64,000 nt of DNA from Aotearoamyces nothofagi. Lineage: Eukaryota; Ascomycota; Leotiomycetes; Leotiales; Tympanidaceae. A program made the position numbers and the translations under genes. The stretch covers positions 8,578 to 72,577 of the forward strand of contig JADDTR010000012.1 of NCBI GenBank assembly GCA_015345905.1, written 5' to 3'. Positions 1 through 11,435 of this stretch are shown piece by piece. How positions within the stretch are numbered: position 1 is the first letter of the stretch; the number at the start of each line of letters is the position of its first letter. The notes below the pieces were generated by a model. It saw only the letters and a list, made by a program, of their open reading frames with translations. It did no database searches and was not told where the DNA came from.

Positions 1-17
1 ATAAAGGGGTCTCAGTA

Positions 18-2130
18 TAAGAGAGACCTGAAGAAAGAAGGCCCTGGTAGCGAAAATACAAGGTCATCACAAGGGGAAAAAGTAGGTAGGAAGGTATAGC
101 TTGGAAATAGTCTTGTCATAAAGCTAAAGAGCGAAGAGTAGCAGAGGTAAGCCTGCTATCTATAGTCCTAGAGACGTCTAGCTAGGCACTTTGTCTCTAG
201 AAACAAACCAGGCAAACAACAAACACCTAAAGTACAAACTACAAACAGAGAGAAGCAAATATAGCAAACATGACAAACAACAAACAGAGGACTTTCAGAG
301 CCTCGCTCTAGTTCCTGTACTATCCTATAACACTCAGCTCGGCTATAGTATAGAAGAGTTCTGCTACAGTAGAGAAAAAGACCCGCCAATTCTCGACTTA
401 GCCGAGGTCAACCTGAAGATAGCTGTATTAGTTACTAGTATATTTAGTGGTCTATTGATCACTCTACAAATTAGCGACTGAAAGTTAGTGATCAGTGCTC
501 TGAATTTAGTGATCAGTGCCCTAGAACTCTGCAAATTAGCAACTGCAGGCTAGTGATCAATGCCCTAGAACTTGATAAATTAGCAAATATTTAATGATTA
601 ATACTTAGTTTGCCGGGTAGCTGTACTGTATTTCTATACATTTAGGGCCAGGGACTAGCAGCGCCTAGTATAGTGTCTCGGTCTTGTATAGACCGATAGT
701 TGGTAGGTCCCGGGCTAGGCGGACAGGCTTGAGCAGTATACTAGTCAAGTGGTGCTACCAGATAGGCCCCCTGGTAAGCTACTCGGTATTGGTGTAAGCA
801 GCAGGCTCTGCCTAGGGGTATAGTACTACCTGTATTGTTTCTTAGAACAAGACTCTAGTAGCCAAGCCAAGCTGCTGTCTGCCACCACTTTGTACTATAT
901 TCAGCCGTTGCCTGCCCCTTTCTGTCCTCCTTTGTATAGTTGTTAGGGGGTTTTTTACAAAACATATACAAAACAAATTTGTCGGGAAATTATTCTGTAC
1001 ACTGGAACACTTGTATACAGGTCATGGACTAAAACAGGGTCGGTGGGTATATAATAGAGGTAGACTCATCGGTCTACTCTAGAGCCAGGCTGGGATACTT
1101 AGTAGAAGCAGCTGTTAGCAGGTTGGGAGCTTTGGTATATATATATATACTGGGAATAGTGATTGTCTACTGATGGTTAGGGATACTGAGGACTGAATTA
1201 GTGGCTCTGGAGGCTGTAGGTAGCTGTAGGACACTGAGGGCTCTGGGGGTTGTAGGTAGCTGTAGGACACTGAGGGCTCCTGGCTGGTAGTGTTGGCAGG
1301 AGGCTGCTGCCAGACACCAGCAGCAGGAGCCCTTGGGTTGGTCTTACAGCTATAGGGTATCGCCTGCCCCATCTCCCTCAGGGAGGTAAGAGTAGGAGGT
1401 AGGAGGTGGAAGGAGGGAGGAGAAGGGTGAAGGATGCAGTAAGTGGTCGGCTGGGTAGGCAGGGTAGGAACCACAGACCAGGTTTTTTGGATTTTGTAGT
1501 GGTTTTCAGAGTGACATTGGTAGTTCTCACAACTCTGCCATGCAATGTTTGCCGGGTAGCTGGCGAGGGATAGGCACTTGGAGGATGGGAGGTCTGGTGG
1601 GTGGCAGTATAGTACTGCCGGGTAGGCAGGTTGGTACTGCCGGGTAGGCAGTATAGTACTGCCGAGTAGGCAGGTTGGTACTGCCGGGTAGGCAGGTTGG
1701 TACTGCTGGGTAGGCAGTGTGGTACTGCCGGGTAGGCAGGTTGGTACTGCCGAGTAGGCAGATTGGTACTGCCGGGTAGGCAGGCTGGGGCGACATCCAG
1801 AGGCGGTTCTAGGTGTCACAGGACAGTACAGGAACTGGGGCGAGACTCTGAGAGTCCTCTGTTTGTTGTTTGTCATGTTTGCCATGTTTGCTTCTCTTCT
1901 GTTTGTAGTTTGCACTTCTCTGTTTGTAGTTTGCCTAGTTTGCTTCTAAAAGCGAAGCTCCTGGCCAGACGTCTCTAGGACTATAGATAGCAGGCTTACC
2001 TCCGCCACTCTTTGCTCTTTAGCTTTATGACAAGACTATTCCTAAGCTATACCTTCCTATCTACTTTTTGCCCTTGTGATTGCCCTTGTGTTTTCACTAC
2101 CAGGGCCTTCTTTTATCAGGTCCTTCTTAC
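18..2130. mobile_element. Non-autonomous element with long terminal inverted repeats
   Basis: The sequence from about 18 to 332 returns as its reverse complement at about 1813 to 2130, with long stretches of near identity (for example the block holding AGTCTTGTCATAAAGCTAAA). The arms are about 315 bp and flank about 1.5 kb of internal sequence with no credible transposase. The interior holds an eight-copy 22-bp tandem repeat (1611-1786), a 36-bp duplication (about 1207-1279) and degenerate TTAGTGATCAGTGC-type repeats at 480-600. This fits a foldback-like or large MITE DNA transposon remnant. Outer ends are fuzzy, no clean target-site duplication is visible, and the left end lies at the window edge, so the true left boundary may be outside. 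Differences between arms are mostly transitions of CA to TA or TG to TA type, as expected from repeat-induced point mutation. Confidence 0.75.
1611..1786. repeat. 22-bp minisatellite, eight copies
   Basis: Eight units built on TACTGCCGGGTAGGCAG plus a short variable spacer begin exactly every 22 bp (1613, 1635, 1657, 1679, 1701, 1723, 1745, 1767). It lies inside the inverted-repeat element. Because 22 is not a multiple of three, the proline/threonine-rich reading frames seen on the minus strand here are repeat artefacts and not genes. Confidence 0.95.
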
Positions 2131-2687
2131 AGCTCTTGCATTATCACGGACCTTACGAGTCAGGAATCCGCCTTGAATTTGCCTGCAATGGTAATCTTCG
2201 ATCTTTTCTAAAGAAACGTGCAAAGGATATCGATATCGAGCGACGGCTTCGTTGGGCCAAGCAAATCGCAGACGTGCTCCGCTTTGTCCATACAACAAAT
2301 GTCGTCCACGGAGATGTAACATGTGGTAATATACTGTTGGATCGACAGCTTAACACTAAATTGTCCGACTTTGGAGGATCCTCGTTAGATGGGTCCCCTC
2401 TTCTGGTTGCAGTGACAGCCAGCCATCGGTGTCTAGGACCGGCCTTGTCTATTCAAGGAGATATATTTGCACTGGGCTCTACCTTGAATGAGATCATGAC
2501 GGGATTCGTTCCTTACTATAAGTACTCTGAGGAAGAGATTAAGGCTCGATATTCAAAGGGCGACTTTCCTGACACAAAGTTTCTTGGGTCAATTGGAGAT
2601 ATTATCACACATTGTTGGCATGGCCGATATAGTCGCTTTGAAGCTATTACCACAGATATTAGCCAGATGGAATTGATTTGTTGCTAA
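2127..2687 (+). pseudogene. 5'-truncated serine/threonine-type protein kinase
   Basis: The open frame carries the C-terminal two thirds of a protein kinase domain: a hinge-like segment (LEFACNGNLRSFLKK), the catalytic loop HGDVTCGN with HGD replacing the usual HRD, the metal-binding DFG, and a DIFALGSTLNEIMTG helix typical of subdomain IX. The glycine-rich loop and the VAIK lysine are absent. Kinase similarity begins right at the end of the adjacent inverted-repeat element, so the N-terminal lobe was probably removed or displaced by that insertion. The 3' end looks natural. The catalytic Asp, Asn and DFG survive, so truncation may be recent. An ATP-binding lobe to the left of the window cannot be excluded. 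Similar HGD kinases are expanded in several Pezizomycotina. Confidence 0.65.
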
Positions 2688-4039
2688 TAATTGAACCATT
2701 TACAACTATCCAACAGCGAGAGTTACGATCGGCGAGTCCAGCTACAGTCCCCCTCTAATACTCGACTCTTATCACGATTAATACATTGCTTTATTGGTGC
2801 CTGTATCTTCTCGTGGTAACTTCAGCAGCAGCTGTCTTGTACACTCTTGCTGTAGAGCAGGCCGATAACGCCATAGCGTGAACGGTGTTATGCATTGGTA
2901 GCGCGATGAAATAGAAGTACACAGTATATATAACTGGTTTGATTCATTAGCAGATAATACCTGGGGCGGTTCGGAACGTATCGAGTCTGCGGTATTGGGC
3001 ATTTTGTATATATTGGCAACACTTCTATTATCCTGCAAACCTCTATCGTTCCTGCAAACTTCTATTACTGCCTGGGCGCCGAGTAGTAGACAGGCCCGCT
3101 GTAAGACATGAGAATTCTTGATGACTGTTCTCAGCCCTTGTAGAATTGGCGTTTGCGTTGCACGATAGTCTGAAATGACTTACAGCCTTAGAATATAAAA
3201 GGAGAGTACTGTATAAGATAAACTTCCATCTAGCAGCCTTTGATTACTACTCTTGAAGAAAGATCAAAATTACACTTGCTTTATCAACAGAAAAAGAACT
3301 CCGAGTATATCTTATTCCCTTTAGTTGTAGAGTTAAAACCTAGAGAAGAAGCGGGAAGGTTCCTGGTCTATAATATAGCAATAGATGTATATACTACTAG
3401 AAGAGATTCTTTAGCTATCTTTACAGGTTCTTCAAGCACAGTTAATGGCTTATGAGATATAAGCTAAGGAAAGAATCAAGCAAAGTCATATATTAGAGGA
3501 GTTTCTACCTCGAGTCGGTTCTTCTACTCGGCAAGTGTATATATCGATGTCCACGCCAAGACATGCCCACGTGGAAATATACCAGCTGCGAGATTAGAAG
3601 CACTACTGCAGCCTTCTAATATCGAGGTTGCCATTAGCATCATGCTCTATAGTTACAGTCAGTACAGATAAGGCAGTCCAATCTTTCAACCGGAGATTCG
3701 TCTCAACTTTCAGCGCAACTGTTCAATGATCGACCGGACAGGAGGCTTAGAATAGAATGCGAGGACAGTGGAGGGGAGGGAGGAGGGAAGGAGATTCCAG
3801 ACTGGAGTATTTGCAAGCGGTAGGAACTGTCTCCGCCTCCCGTCCGCTGATGCTCGGTAACGCTAGACGGCCCCTTCGGCTGTCTAGCGGACCCCGCTGC
3901 ACCCCGACCCATGCCCTTATGCTTATTGCTTGTCCCTGTCGCTGCCGGACAGCAGCTTAAGATACATCAAGGTACCTTGCAGCACCATGCGATTCAATGT
4001 ATCCCCCAGTATCCTCTACATCTATCCCCTACGGACAAC
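2688..4039. other. Gene-poor interval
   Basis: No supported gene. A 71-residue open frame at 3240-3455 matches nothing I recognise. The stretch 3170-3700 is AT-rich with many TA steps; 3720-3960 is GC-rich with purine-rich runs. Probably decayed repeat or intergenic DNA. Confidence 0.5.
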
Positions 4040-4391
4040 TAACCTCCAATGTTCGAAGCCCTGTCGTCCCATGCCGACCCTGTCAGCGAACTCTCTAGGC
4101 TGCTCGCCTGTACGGAGTAGACCCTTCATCTTCCTACAAAAAGACCCAAAGAAGGGCAAATCACCATTGAAGCCTACGTGGACTCGATAGAGTATATTAT
4201 TGATGGCAAGGATGTCGTCTGCTCCTCTAACTTCCGCTGCAGGACAATGGCCAGTGCAGCGTGAGCTGGGCCTGGAATTACCAGTGTCGTGCCCGCATAC
4301 AGAGATGATCCGTCATGAGATTGCTGCTGATACTAGTTATATACTTGGGATTCCCTCGTCCGTGTCCATTCTTTTGATCAATCATTCTTGA
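4040..4391 (+). pseudogene. Possible terpene synthase relic
   Basis: Two adjacent frames resemble consecutive pieces of a fungal class I terpene synthase. About 4144-4265 reads KEGQITIEAYVDSIEYIIDG, similar to the conserved helix segment of the form IPsieeYi..R...iG. In a second frame, about 4257-4390 reads ELGLELP followed by a segment with HTEMIRHEIAADTSYIL, which resembles the ELgLeLP..v..hp.i..l...a.D segment that normally precedes the NSE metal-binding motif. The pieces lie in different frames with stops between and no intact DDxxD or NSE motif, so this would be a dead fragment. The assignment rests on short motif resemblance only; it could be unrelated degenerate sequence. Confidence 0.3.
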
Positions 4392-4437
4392 AGCTTCAGT
4401 ACTCTCTTTGCCTTTCATTCTCAGCATTATCCTCGGA

Positions 4438-5621
4438 ATGGTTCGGTTATCGCCTGTGAGAGGAGCTGCGTTGCTCTTGGCTACGCTCTTTGCTGGAGGA
4501 GTTGCTGCTGCACCTGCGCCGGTAGAGGGACGTACTGCTGCTAAGATTGTACGAAAGGAATGGTAAGCAGGCAGACTTCTGTTCTAGACATGTGGCCTGC
4601 TTCATGTCCGTTGCAGCTTCGCGGCAATTGCATACCCAGAGCCAATCCAGAGCTAATTCATCGTAGGAGTGCTCTCACCGCGTCCCAGCGTCAAAGCTAC
4701 ACATCTGCAGTCCTCTGCCTCCAAAAGCTCCCTTCACAACTCGACCCTGACGAGGTGCCCGGCGCCAAAAGCCGCTTCGACGACTTCGTAGCCGTGCACA
4801 TCAACAGAACCCAGGTCGTCCATCTGAGCGGCTTTTTCCTCCCGTGGCACAGGCACTACGTACATCTGTTCGAGACCGCCCTTCGTGAGGAGTGCTCCTA
4901 CCAGGGCGGCCAGCCCTACTGGAACTGGCCCATCTATAACAGCAATCTCCAGCACAGCGCCATCTTTGACGGATCCGCAACCTCTCTCTCCGGCGATGGG
5001 TATCCCGTCAACCTTACTGACCCCGTCGTTGTTGGCGACGGCGTTACAGTTCCACACGGCACTGGCGGTGGCTGCGTCATGAGCGGGCCGTTCAAGAACT
5101 CCGTAGTGGCCTTTGGTCCCTTCACCTTCGCACAAGCGCTGACTGGCGGTGTCCTGCCTGATAATGCCTTTGCCTACAACCCTCGCTGTCTCTCGCGCGA
5201 TCTCAATACCGTCGTAGCAAAAAACAACAACAACGCAACCAGCGTTGCTCGCCTCCTCGCCACAACCAGCATTGCCGATTTCCAATCTGTGCTGTCCGGC
5301 GTTGCAGGAACTCTTAATCAGGGTCCCCACGGTGGCGGACATTTCATCGCCGGCCCGATTCTCGCCGATTTCTTCGCAAGTCCTGCGGATCCTGCCTTTT
5401 TTGCTCATCATAGCCAGATTGACCGCCTGTGGACGCAGTGGCAGAATGCCGACTTGGCCAACAGAAAGTGGGCGGTCAGTGGAACGCAAACCATCTTGGA
5501 CATCCCACCGAGCCCTAACGTCACCCTGTCCGATGAAATGGACTTTGGCGTCTTGGGAGCAAGTGTCACCGTCGCGTTTGCGCAGAACGTGGCGAATTAC
5601 GATTTCACCTACGCGACTTAG
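4438..5621 (+). CDS. Secreted tyrosinase (type 3 copper oxidase)
   Basis: Two exons, 4438-4562 and 4667-5621, give 359 residues; the 104-nt intron (GTAAGC...TAG) joins VRKEW to SALTASQRQSY, restoring the VRKEW..L.....Y..AVLCLQ opening typical of fungal tyrosinases. Residues 1-24 form a signal peptide ending in an alanine-rich cleavage site. The CuA site has His at about 86, 94 and 103 (GFFLPWHRHY); CuB has GPHGGGHF and DPAFFAHHSQIDRLW. The protein ends with a YDFTY element and lacks the long C-terminal lid domain of classical intracellular tyrosinases. Expected activity is oxidation of phenols or catechols to quinones outside the cell or in a secretory compartment; substrate unknown. Neighbours give no pathway. 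A later in-frame ATG at 4560 lies in the intron and would lose the signal peptide. Confidence 0.92.
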
Positions 5622-6844
5622 GCGTGGTTTGGCTGAGGCGAGAGAGAGGAGAGAGAGGAGAGAGAGGCTGTATATACATAATACATTTTAATTGTTTATA
5701 TTCACGAAGGTATGAGGCATATATAGTCTGTATATATAATTGCAAAGTAGATATACATACACAGGAGCAATCAATCCAAATGCTTGGCATCTCGATCCTA
5801 TGTAGATGTCAGCGTTCCCTTGTATGCAGGAACATGTCTTCCCGGCTCCAGAGCCAGCAGTGGTTTCAAGATTCCGTCTAGCACGGGCATCGAAACTGAT
5901 GGCGAACAGGCAGCTGGCAAATACGGCTGTTTCATGTCCCATCCCTTGCATGAGCTGTACTACACACACACCTTTCACGAGTTCGTGGGAGGATCTGGCT
6001 GTTGATGTGGCTTATTGAGTGCGGGTGGAATAGCTGGGCATTCTTGGCGTGGGAGACGAGAGGCATTGGTCAAGCCCAACTACATCTACAATACAACACC
6101 GTTCTCTTCATTATCAAGGTATGTCGGTCTATTAGATGGCTCTGCTCTTTCTGCTATAAGTCTGCAATCCGGCATATGGATAAAAGATGTGCGTAGCAAC
6201 CTCAGCTGGGAGAATTACACTCTGAGAACACCAGAGGCCCCGATTCCGTCGAGCCGTCTCGGCTAGAAACGACTGCACTATACAGTAAGCACAGTATATG
6301 CACTTCAGAGCGCCTTGACCTCTCTCTAGCCGCACTGTATATCTCCCCCATTCCCAGCCTATACGTCCAGGCCGAGAGCAGACGAAAGAGACTAGACGAC
6401 GAGGCCAAAACGCACCCCGTCATAACGATCCCATCTAGGAATCATCTCCAGCCGAACACACGGCCCTCGACACGGGAGTCTGCAGCACGGCACGAGGACT
6501 GCAGGGGATGGCCGAAGCTGGAAGAAATAAGCCCAGAGCCCTTTTTCTTTTGTTCCGCCGAGGCATGTAAAGCACTGTGCTGCACGTACTGAGTCTAGGT
6601 ATACACAGTAACTGCCTGTCTTGCGCAGTATTGCTGCAGTGTACTTGTACAGTGCAGTCTAGTATATAATAGCACAGCACTCTATAGCAGATGTAGCCAG
6701 CTATACTGCGTCGGCTCTGTTTGGGTTATTTCCTCTTTACTCGGTACAGGCAGGTAGGCAGGTGGCCTCGTTCGTCCGGCGGCAAGCTGGCGCACAGCGG
6801 CGGTTCTCGGAGTAGCGCGCGCCGTTCCGAGAGCCGGACAAGAA
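5622..6844. other. Intergenic, no gene seen
   Basis: Starts with a GAGA-rich microsatellite (about 5636-5672) directly after the tyrosinase stop and an AT-rich 3' flank. Small open frames on both strands (5784-6018, 6435-6680) have no recognisable domain and no supporting splice structure. Confidence 0.6.
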
Positions 6845-8280
6845 GGAAGAAGACATGAAGCCGGCCAACTGCCAACTGCCAACTGCCAACTGCCCCCCCA
6901 GTTTCTGGTGGAGACGTCGGTACGTACGGGACATCCAGCAAGCAGCAAGCAGCACAGCACAGCACAGCACAGCACAGCACAGCACAGCATGCCCGCCGCA
7001 GATTTACGGTCAATATCAGGAGCGGAGGAGTGGAGGTAGGGAGAGGTTACTTGGGGTAGAGCCAGCCACATCGGTCAGAGGGGGATCGGGGAGCTGGGTT
7101 GGGGTGCCAGAAGCTGCGCCGGAACGGAGTAGATAAGGTAGAGCCCGGATGCGATATGATGCCACGATATCACGATATCACGATATCACGATCCTACGAT
7201 CCTACGATCCTACCTGGCCCACTTGACGTAGCAGTGCTAATCTCGGCGCTTGCATTGATGCTTGAATTGATGCTTGAATTGATGCTTAACTCGATGCTTA
7301 ACTTGATGCCCGATTCAACTCCCAGCGAGCTGCGCGACTCTGCACTCCTCTGCACTCCTCTGCACTCCGCGACCGTGGCGCCGCGCAGCCTCTCCATCCG
7401 CGAAGCCATCAGCGTCTGTACGCAGCGCATCTGCGCCCGCATATTCCGCTGGCCGTCAGGTGACCTCCCGTTAGGTGGCCTCCCCCCTTTCTCGCTGTCG
7501 GAGCTGCCGTCTTCGGAGGCATTTCCAAAACCCGCGTCCCCGAAGATAGATTGTGGCTGCGGACGTGCCTCTAAAGGCGGAATGGTCGGCGGCTTGACAG
7601 GTTGACTGACTGCCTGACTGACGGACTGACGGGGCTGACGGGCACTCGCCTCTATCCAGGGCATCCAGGGCGGGGCTGGATAGGGTAGTAAGCCCGCTGG
7701 GCACGGCGGACGGACCGAGTGAGGGGTCTGGGGGCAATGGATGAGCACCCGGCCGAGGGCCCGGCTAGGGACCCGGCTAGGGACCCGGCTGAGGCACCAC
7801 ACAGTGCGTTACGGTGCGTTAGGGTGCGTGACGCCTGCAAGGGCAGTACAGCCTCCAGTACAGTACAGTACTGCCCCTACCGGCCCCGGCCCTGCGGCGG
7901 AAGAGGCCTGTGCAGCGCTGTGCAGTGCTGTGCAGTTCTGCACACGTGCATCCCATCCCATCCCATCCGACAGTGCAGGGTCTACTCTACTATACTCTAC
8001 GATACTATACTCTACGATACTATACTCTACGATACACCACTATACTCTGCTCTACACTGCTCTGCTCTGCTATATACGCTGTGAACTGCGGGGACACCTT
8101 GCTCGCTGACCGCCTGCACCCTCTCACGTGCCTCTCTGCCCGACCCTGCAGTGCCCCTCGGGTACCACTCCAAGTACAGTGAGTGTATATCGTCCTTCTG
8201 GTCACGTTTTCTGTCCGCTGGGTGTTATACAGCTCGCGGCAGCACCCAGCACCCAGCACCCAGCACCCAGCATATCACTA
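6845..8280. repeat. Dense tract of unrelated short tandem repeats
   Basis: At least nine different tandem arrays crowd into about 1.4 kb: CCAACTG (6862-6892), AGCAC (6951-6989), CACGATAT then CGATCCTA (7163-7213), a 14-15-bp TTGATGCTTGAA family (7252-7312), CTCTGCACTCC (7340-7368), CTGACTGA/GGACTGAC (7604-7635), CCCGGCTAGGGA (7755-7792), a 15-bp TATACTCTACGATAC array (about 7985-8033) and CAGCACC (8241-8275). Units differ in sequence and length, so they arose separately. The open frames across this tract on both strands are repeat-driven. Confidence 0.9.
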
Positions 8281-9446
8281 AACACTAGACGATTCGATTG
8301 CATCTGCAGGTCCCCACATTCTCTCAGCTGCAACAGAACACCCGACGCCATGCCGTCTGACGTGCAGGATCCATCAGCACCGTGCCTTCTTCTCCCTGCC
8401 CTTCATTCCGAGTCTTCCCCTCCACGCTCAGGAACGGCCCAGGATTGCCCGACTCCCAGCCGTTATATCGCCGTGCCGTCTCTGTAGCGATAGCGGAAGG
8501 ATGGGGCAGTGGGAAGAGATTGATCGATTGGGGAGGTGGGCTCCGTGCACCCGGCAAGGTAGACAGTACGAGGTACTCGGGCAGGAATACCAAAGGGCAC
8601 CATCTCCGTCTTTAGCAGTTACTATCAAACTAGCAGCGTGCAGCACGCTTTCCGGGAGACGTCCTCTTTTCGGAGCTTGGGGCCCATCTGTGGACGAAGG
8701 ATGGGAGTAGCAGAGCGACCTTTGAGCCCTCGATGCTTGAATCTTGAATCGATGTGCGAGGGTACGCTGAGTCCAAGGTACCAGGCTCCGCAACTAGGCG
8801 TCACGAACACCATGCTGAAGAGGGACTGCACAGTATGCATGTGTATTGTACGGTAGTACCTGGATGGCCGAGCCGTGTTGGGCAAGGAAGATGTTCTCTC
8901 TACAGTCTACAGTGCTTGAAGGCAGCTTCTACTTTACAGCATGTACTGTACTGTACATCTAAGAGCCGGCAATCGCAGTGCTCACTCGACGCTTCCGCTT
9001 CAATGATCACCACCCTGTACAGGCAACGGGCAAGTGGTGCTCGTTTCCTGGTGACCTGGTGACCTGGTATAGCGGCCCTCAGGTTGGCATGCCATGGGAC
9101 CGTCGCTGTCTCCTCCACGATCTCATTCATGCAATGAGATTTGCACGGATGCACTTTTGACTCGAACAGTTTCATGTCCGTCATCTTCCCCTGTGCCTTG
9201 GCAGTCGCCGAGGATGAATTGATTCCCAGGCTCATCCTCGGTTCCATACCCATCGTCATGCCTCTCAGATCGACATAGCAAGTGTATATATCTAGAACGC
9301 CATCCCTTGCAGTAAACTGGGGATTCAGGATCGATCGTGGCACGAGCGTTCGGCACGATAAACTCGAGATCGATCAACAGAGTATCAGACTTCAACCAAG
9401 GCCAGCAATCGATGAGAACAGGAGTGAGACAGAGTCTACATTCAAG
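8281..9446. other. Intergenic upstream of PTH11-like gene
   Basis: No supported gene. Contains short duplications such as GGTGACCT twice near 9050. A 147-residue minus-strand frame (8900-9343) has no recognisable motif and uneven composition. Confidence 0.55.
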
Positions 9447-10940
9447 ATGGATATTCCAGTGCCAAACGGCCCGGATATTGACAGCTGTAATTCTTCACCT
9501 TCCTAGATCCTCGCGTCCAGGAGAAGGCTGACTGACATCCCTTAGCTCATTCTATGCTGAAGGCGTGCTGGACGCTGTATGGAGTCACGATCCTTATCAT
9601 TACGCTTCGATTCTACAGCAAATGGAGGATTCTCCACAAGTTTGGATGGGATGATTGGCTGATTCTGGCTGCTTTGGTGAGTCGCCATACTCACCAATCT
9701 CATCTATGCTGATCCCAAGCAGGCTTGTGGCCTCACGAATATGTCTCTGATTACCGTTGGAACTACTTGGGGCTTGGGAAGGCATTATTACTATCTAACT
9801 CCCGATGAACGAGTTAACGCGATGAAGTATGAGTTCCTGGGTCAGCCTTGGGGTAAGATATTACCCTCCAAGATTTCGCGGTATTCCTAACCTTTCCAAG
9901 GGATCATGTGCCCTACGTTTGGTCGTCTGGCCTTTACTTTGTATTTGATCCATCTTATAGGTCGAAATAAGCCGGTCCGCCGCTTCCTCTGGTTCCTCTT
10001 TATTCAGAACATTGTCATCAATATTCTTACAATCATCTTGGTCTTGGTACAGTGTGGGAACCACCTTGCTACATTGTGGGATCCGATAGGAGTGCCTGGG
10101 AAGTGTTGGAGTACCAGCGTACAGATCAAATTCGGTTACTTTCAAGGAGGTATGCATCGCGATCTGCTATTTTCGGCCCCTATCCCCAAGCATCTCTGAG
10201 AGGTTGGTTTCAGTAAATGGGCCGAGACTAATTTGATATGAATAGCTGCGTGTTCTGCAACAGATCTGATTTTGACAATCATTCCTGCTGTTATTGTATG
10301 GAACCTGAGTATGCGTTGGGGTGTCAAATTGGGTCTGTCCATTCTTCTAGGCATGAGTCTCTTGTAGGCCCTTCTCTCCCATCTGAAAGTGCTGGACTTA
10401 TCAGACTCAGTGCCATGATAGCATCAGTTATCAAAACAATCAAAACCGGCTCGATTGCCGACCGTTTGGACTTTACCTGTAAGCTTCTTCCGCACGTCGC
10501 TTGCACGTATACTGACATGCTGGCTCTCCCAGGGAACACCGTCAACTTCGTCATATGGTTCACGTAAGCGTCGCGTTGCATTCCTCCCAAGATGCATTCT
10601 CACATGAAACTGCAGGCTCGAGAACACGCTCGTGATGATTGCCTCGTCCATCCCAATCCTCAAGCCGCTCTTCAGCCGCTCCAAGAAGCCGTCGACGTCG
10701 GGCTACGAAATGCACTCGTCGTCGCGCCAGGTCACGAACTCGCGCTCAGACCCCGCCTCGAAAGCTCACTCTGCTCACGTCACGTCCTCGGCCACTTATC
10801 CCGGCAGTAGAGGGGTCTCGGACAGCGACAGCGAGGAGAACATATTGCCCAAACAGCAGAATCGCTTATCGAGGAATGTGCAGGGAGGGATTACAAAGAA
10901 TCAGAGTTACACGGTCGAGTACGAGACTGGCAGTGTTTGA
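9447..10940 (+). CDS. PTH11-like seven-helix receptor (fungal rhodopsin-like domain)
   Basis: Eight exons: 9447-9486, 9546-9676, 9723-9852, 9901-10149, 10246-10363, 10405-10478, 10533-10563 and 10616-10940, giving 365 residues. Seven hydrophobic helices can be followed: TM1 ending LRFYSKW, the family signature GWDDWLILAAL, TM3 from CPTFGRLAF, TM4 WFLFIQNIVINIL, TM5 with TDLILTIIPAVIVW then LSMRWGVKLGLS, TM6 ending IASVIKTIKTGSIADRLDFTW, and TM7 NFVIWFTLEN. A hydrophilic tail rich in Ser and charged residues follows. There is no N-terminal CFEM domain; the protein starts MDIPVPNGPDID. Members are thought to be plasma-membrane G-protein-coupled or sensor-like receptors; the ligand is unknown. 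Introns are 41-96 nt. Intron 5 has a choice of acceptors; the one giving a 41-nt intron restores TM6 spacing best. Confidence 0.85.
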
Positions 10941-11435
10941 TGGGGGCCTAGTAGGATGCAGATGGAGTCTAATATCCTGTCACGTCCTTTTATTGTTTTG
11001 GTTCTTGTTTTTGCTCCTGTCTTGTTCTTTGGTCACCGGAGTTATCGTGCACTGAGAATGATTTGGTGACTGTACATATGATACCTAGCATAGCTCAATC
11101 GTGTAGAAATAGCAAGAGGCCCTTCGAATGGGAGATTTACGGTCTTTCGGAGAGCATGCAAGTAGCAGTGAATGGGACAGGTCGACGGTTAACACTCCAC
11201 GGCCTTGGTTTAAGCTTTTCAGGGGGCAAGCGGTCATGCATCTATTGCCAAGTCTCATATCTGCTCAGGTGGATAAGTGGTAGACAGGTCGGGTCAGAGG
11301 CCTTCTGATTGACGACTGGCGAGATGAAGCACGCGGAGAGGAGATGTGAGAGGAGAGATTGGGACGGAACAGTCATTGTAGGAATATCCGCTGTAAGAAT
11401 GCCTACCGCCGCAGACGCCACGCCTCCCCGACGCT
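10941..11435. other. Convergent intergenic spacer
   Basis: Lies between the 3' ends of the PTH11-like gene and MAK5. T-rich just after the first stop, as expected for 3' UTR and polyadenylation signals. No gene seen. Confidence 0.6.

Noticed and set aside
1115-1915. 266-residue Pro/Thr-rich minus-strand frame
   Set aside because: Mostly translation of the 22-bp minisatellite inside the inverted-repeat element.
4734-5489. 251-residue frame antisense to the tyrosinase
   Set aside because: Codon shadow of a GC-biased coding exon; no motifs of its own.
7194-7802. 202-residue minus-strand open frame
   Set aside because: It is built from the short tandem arrays and has no motif or splice support.
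10364-10389. A 26-nt ultrashort intron in the PTH11-like gene
   Set aside because: It keeps frame, but an acceptor 15 nt further on (CAG at 10404) gives a normal 41-nt intron and better TM6 spacing.
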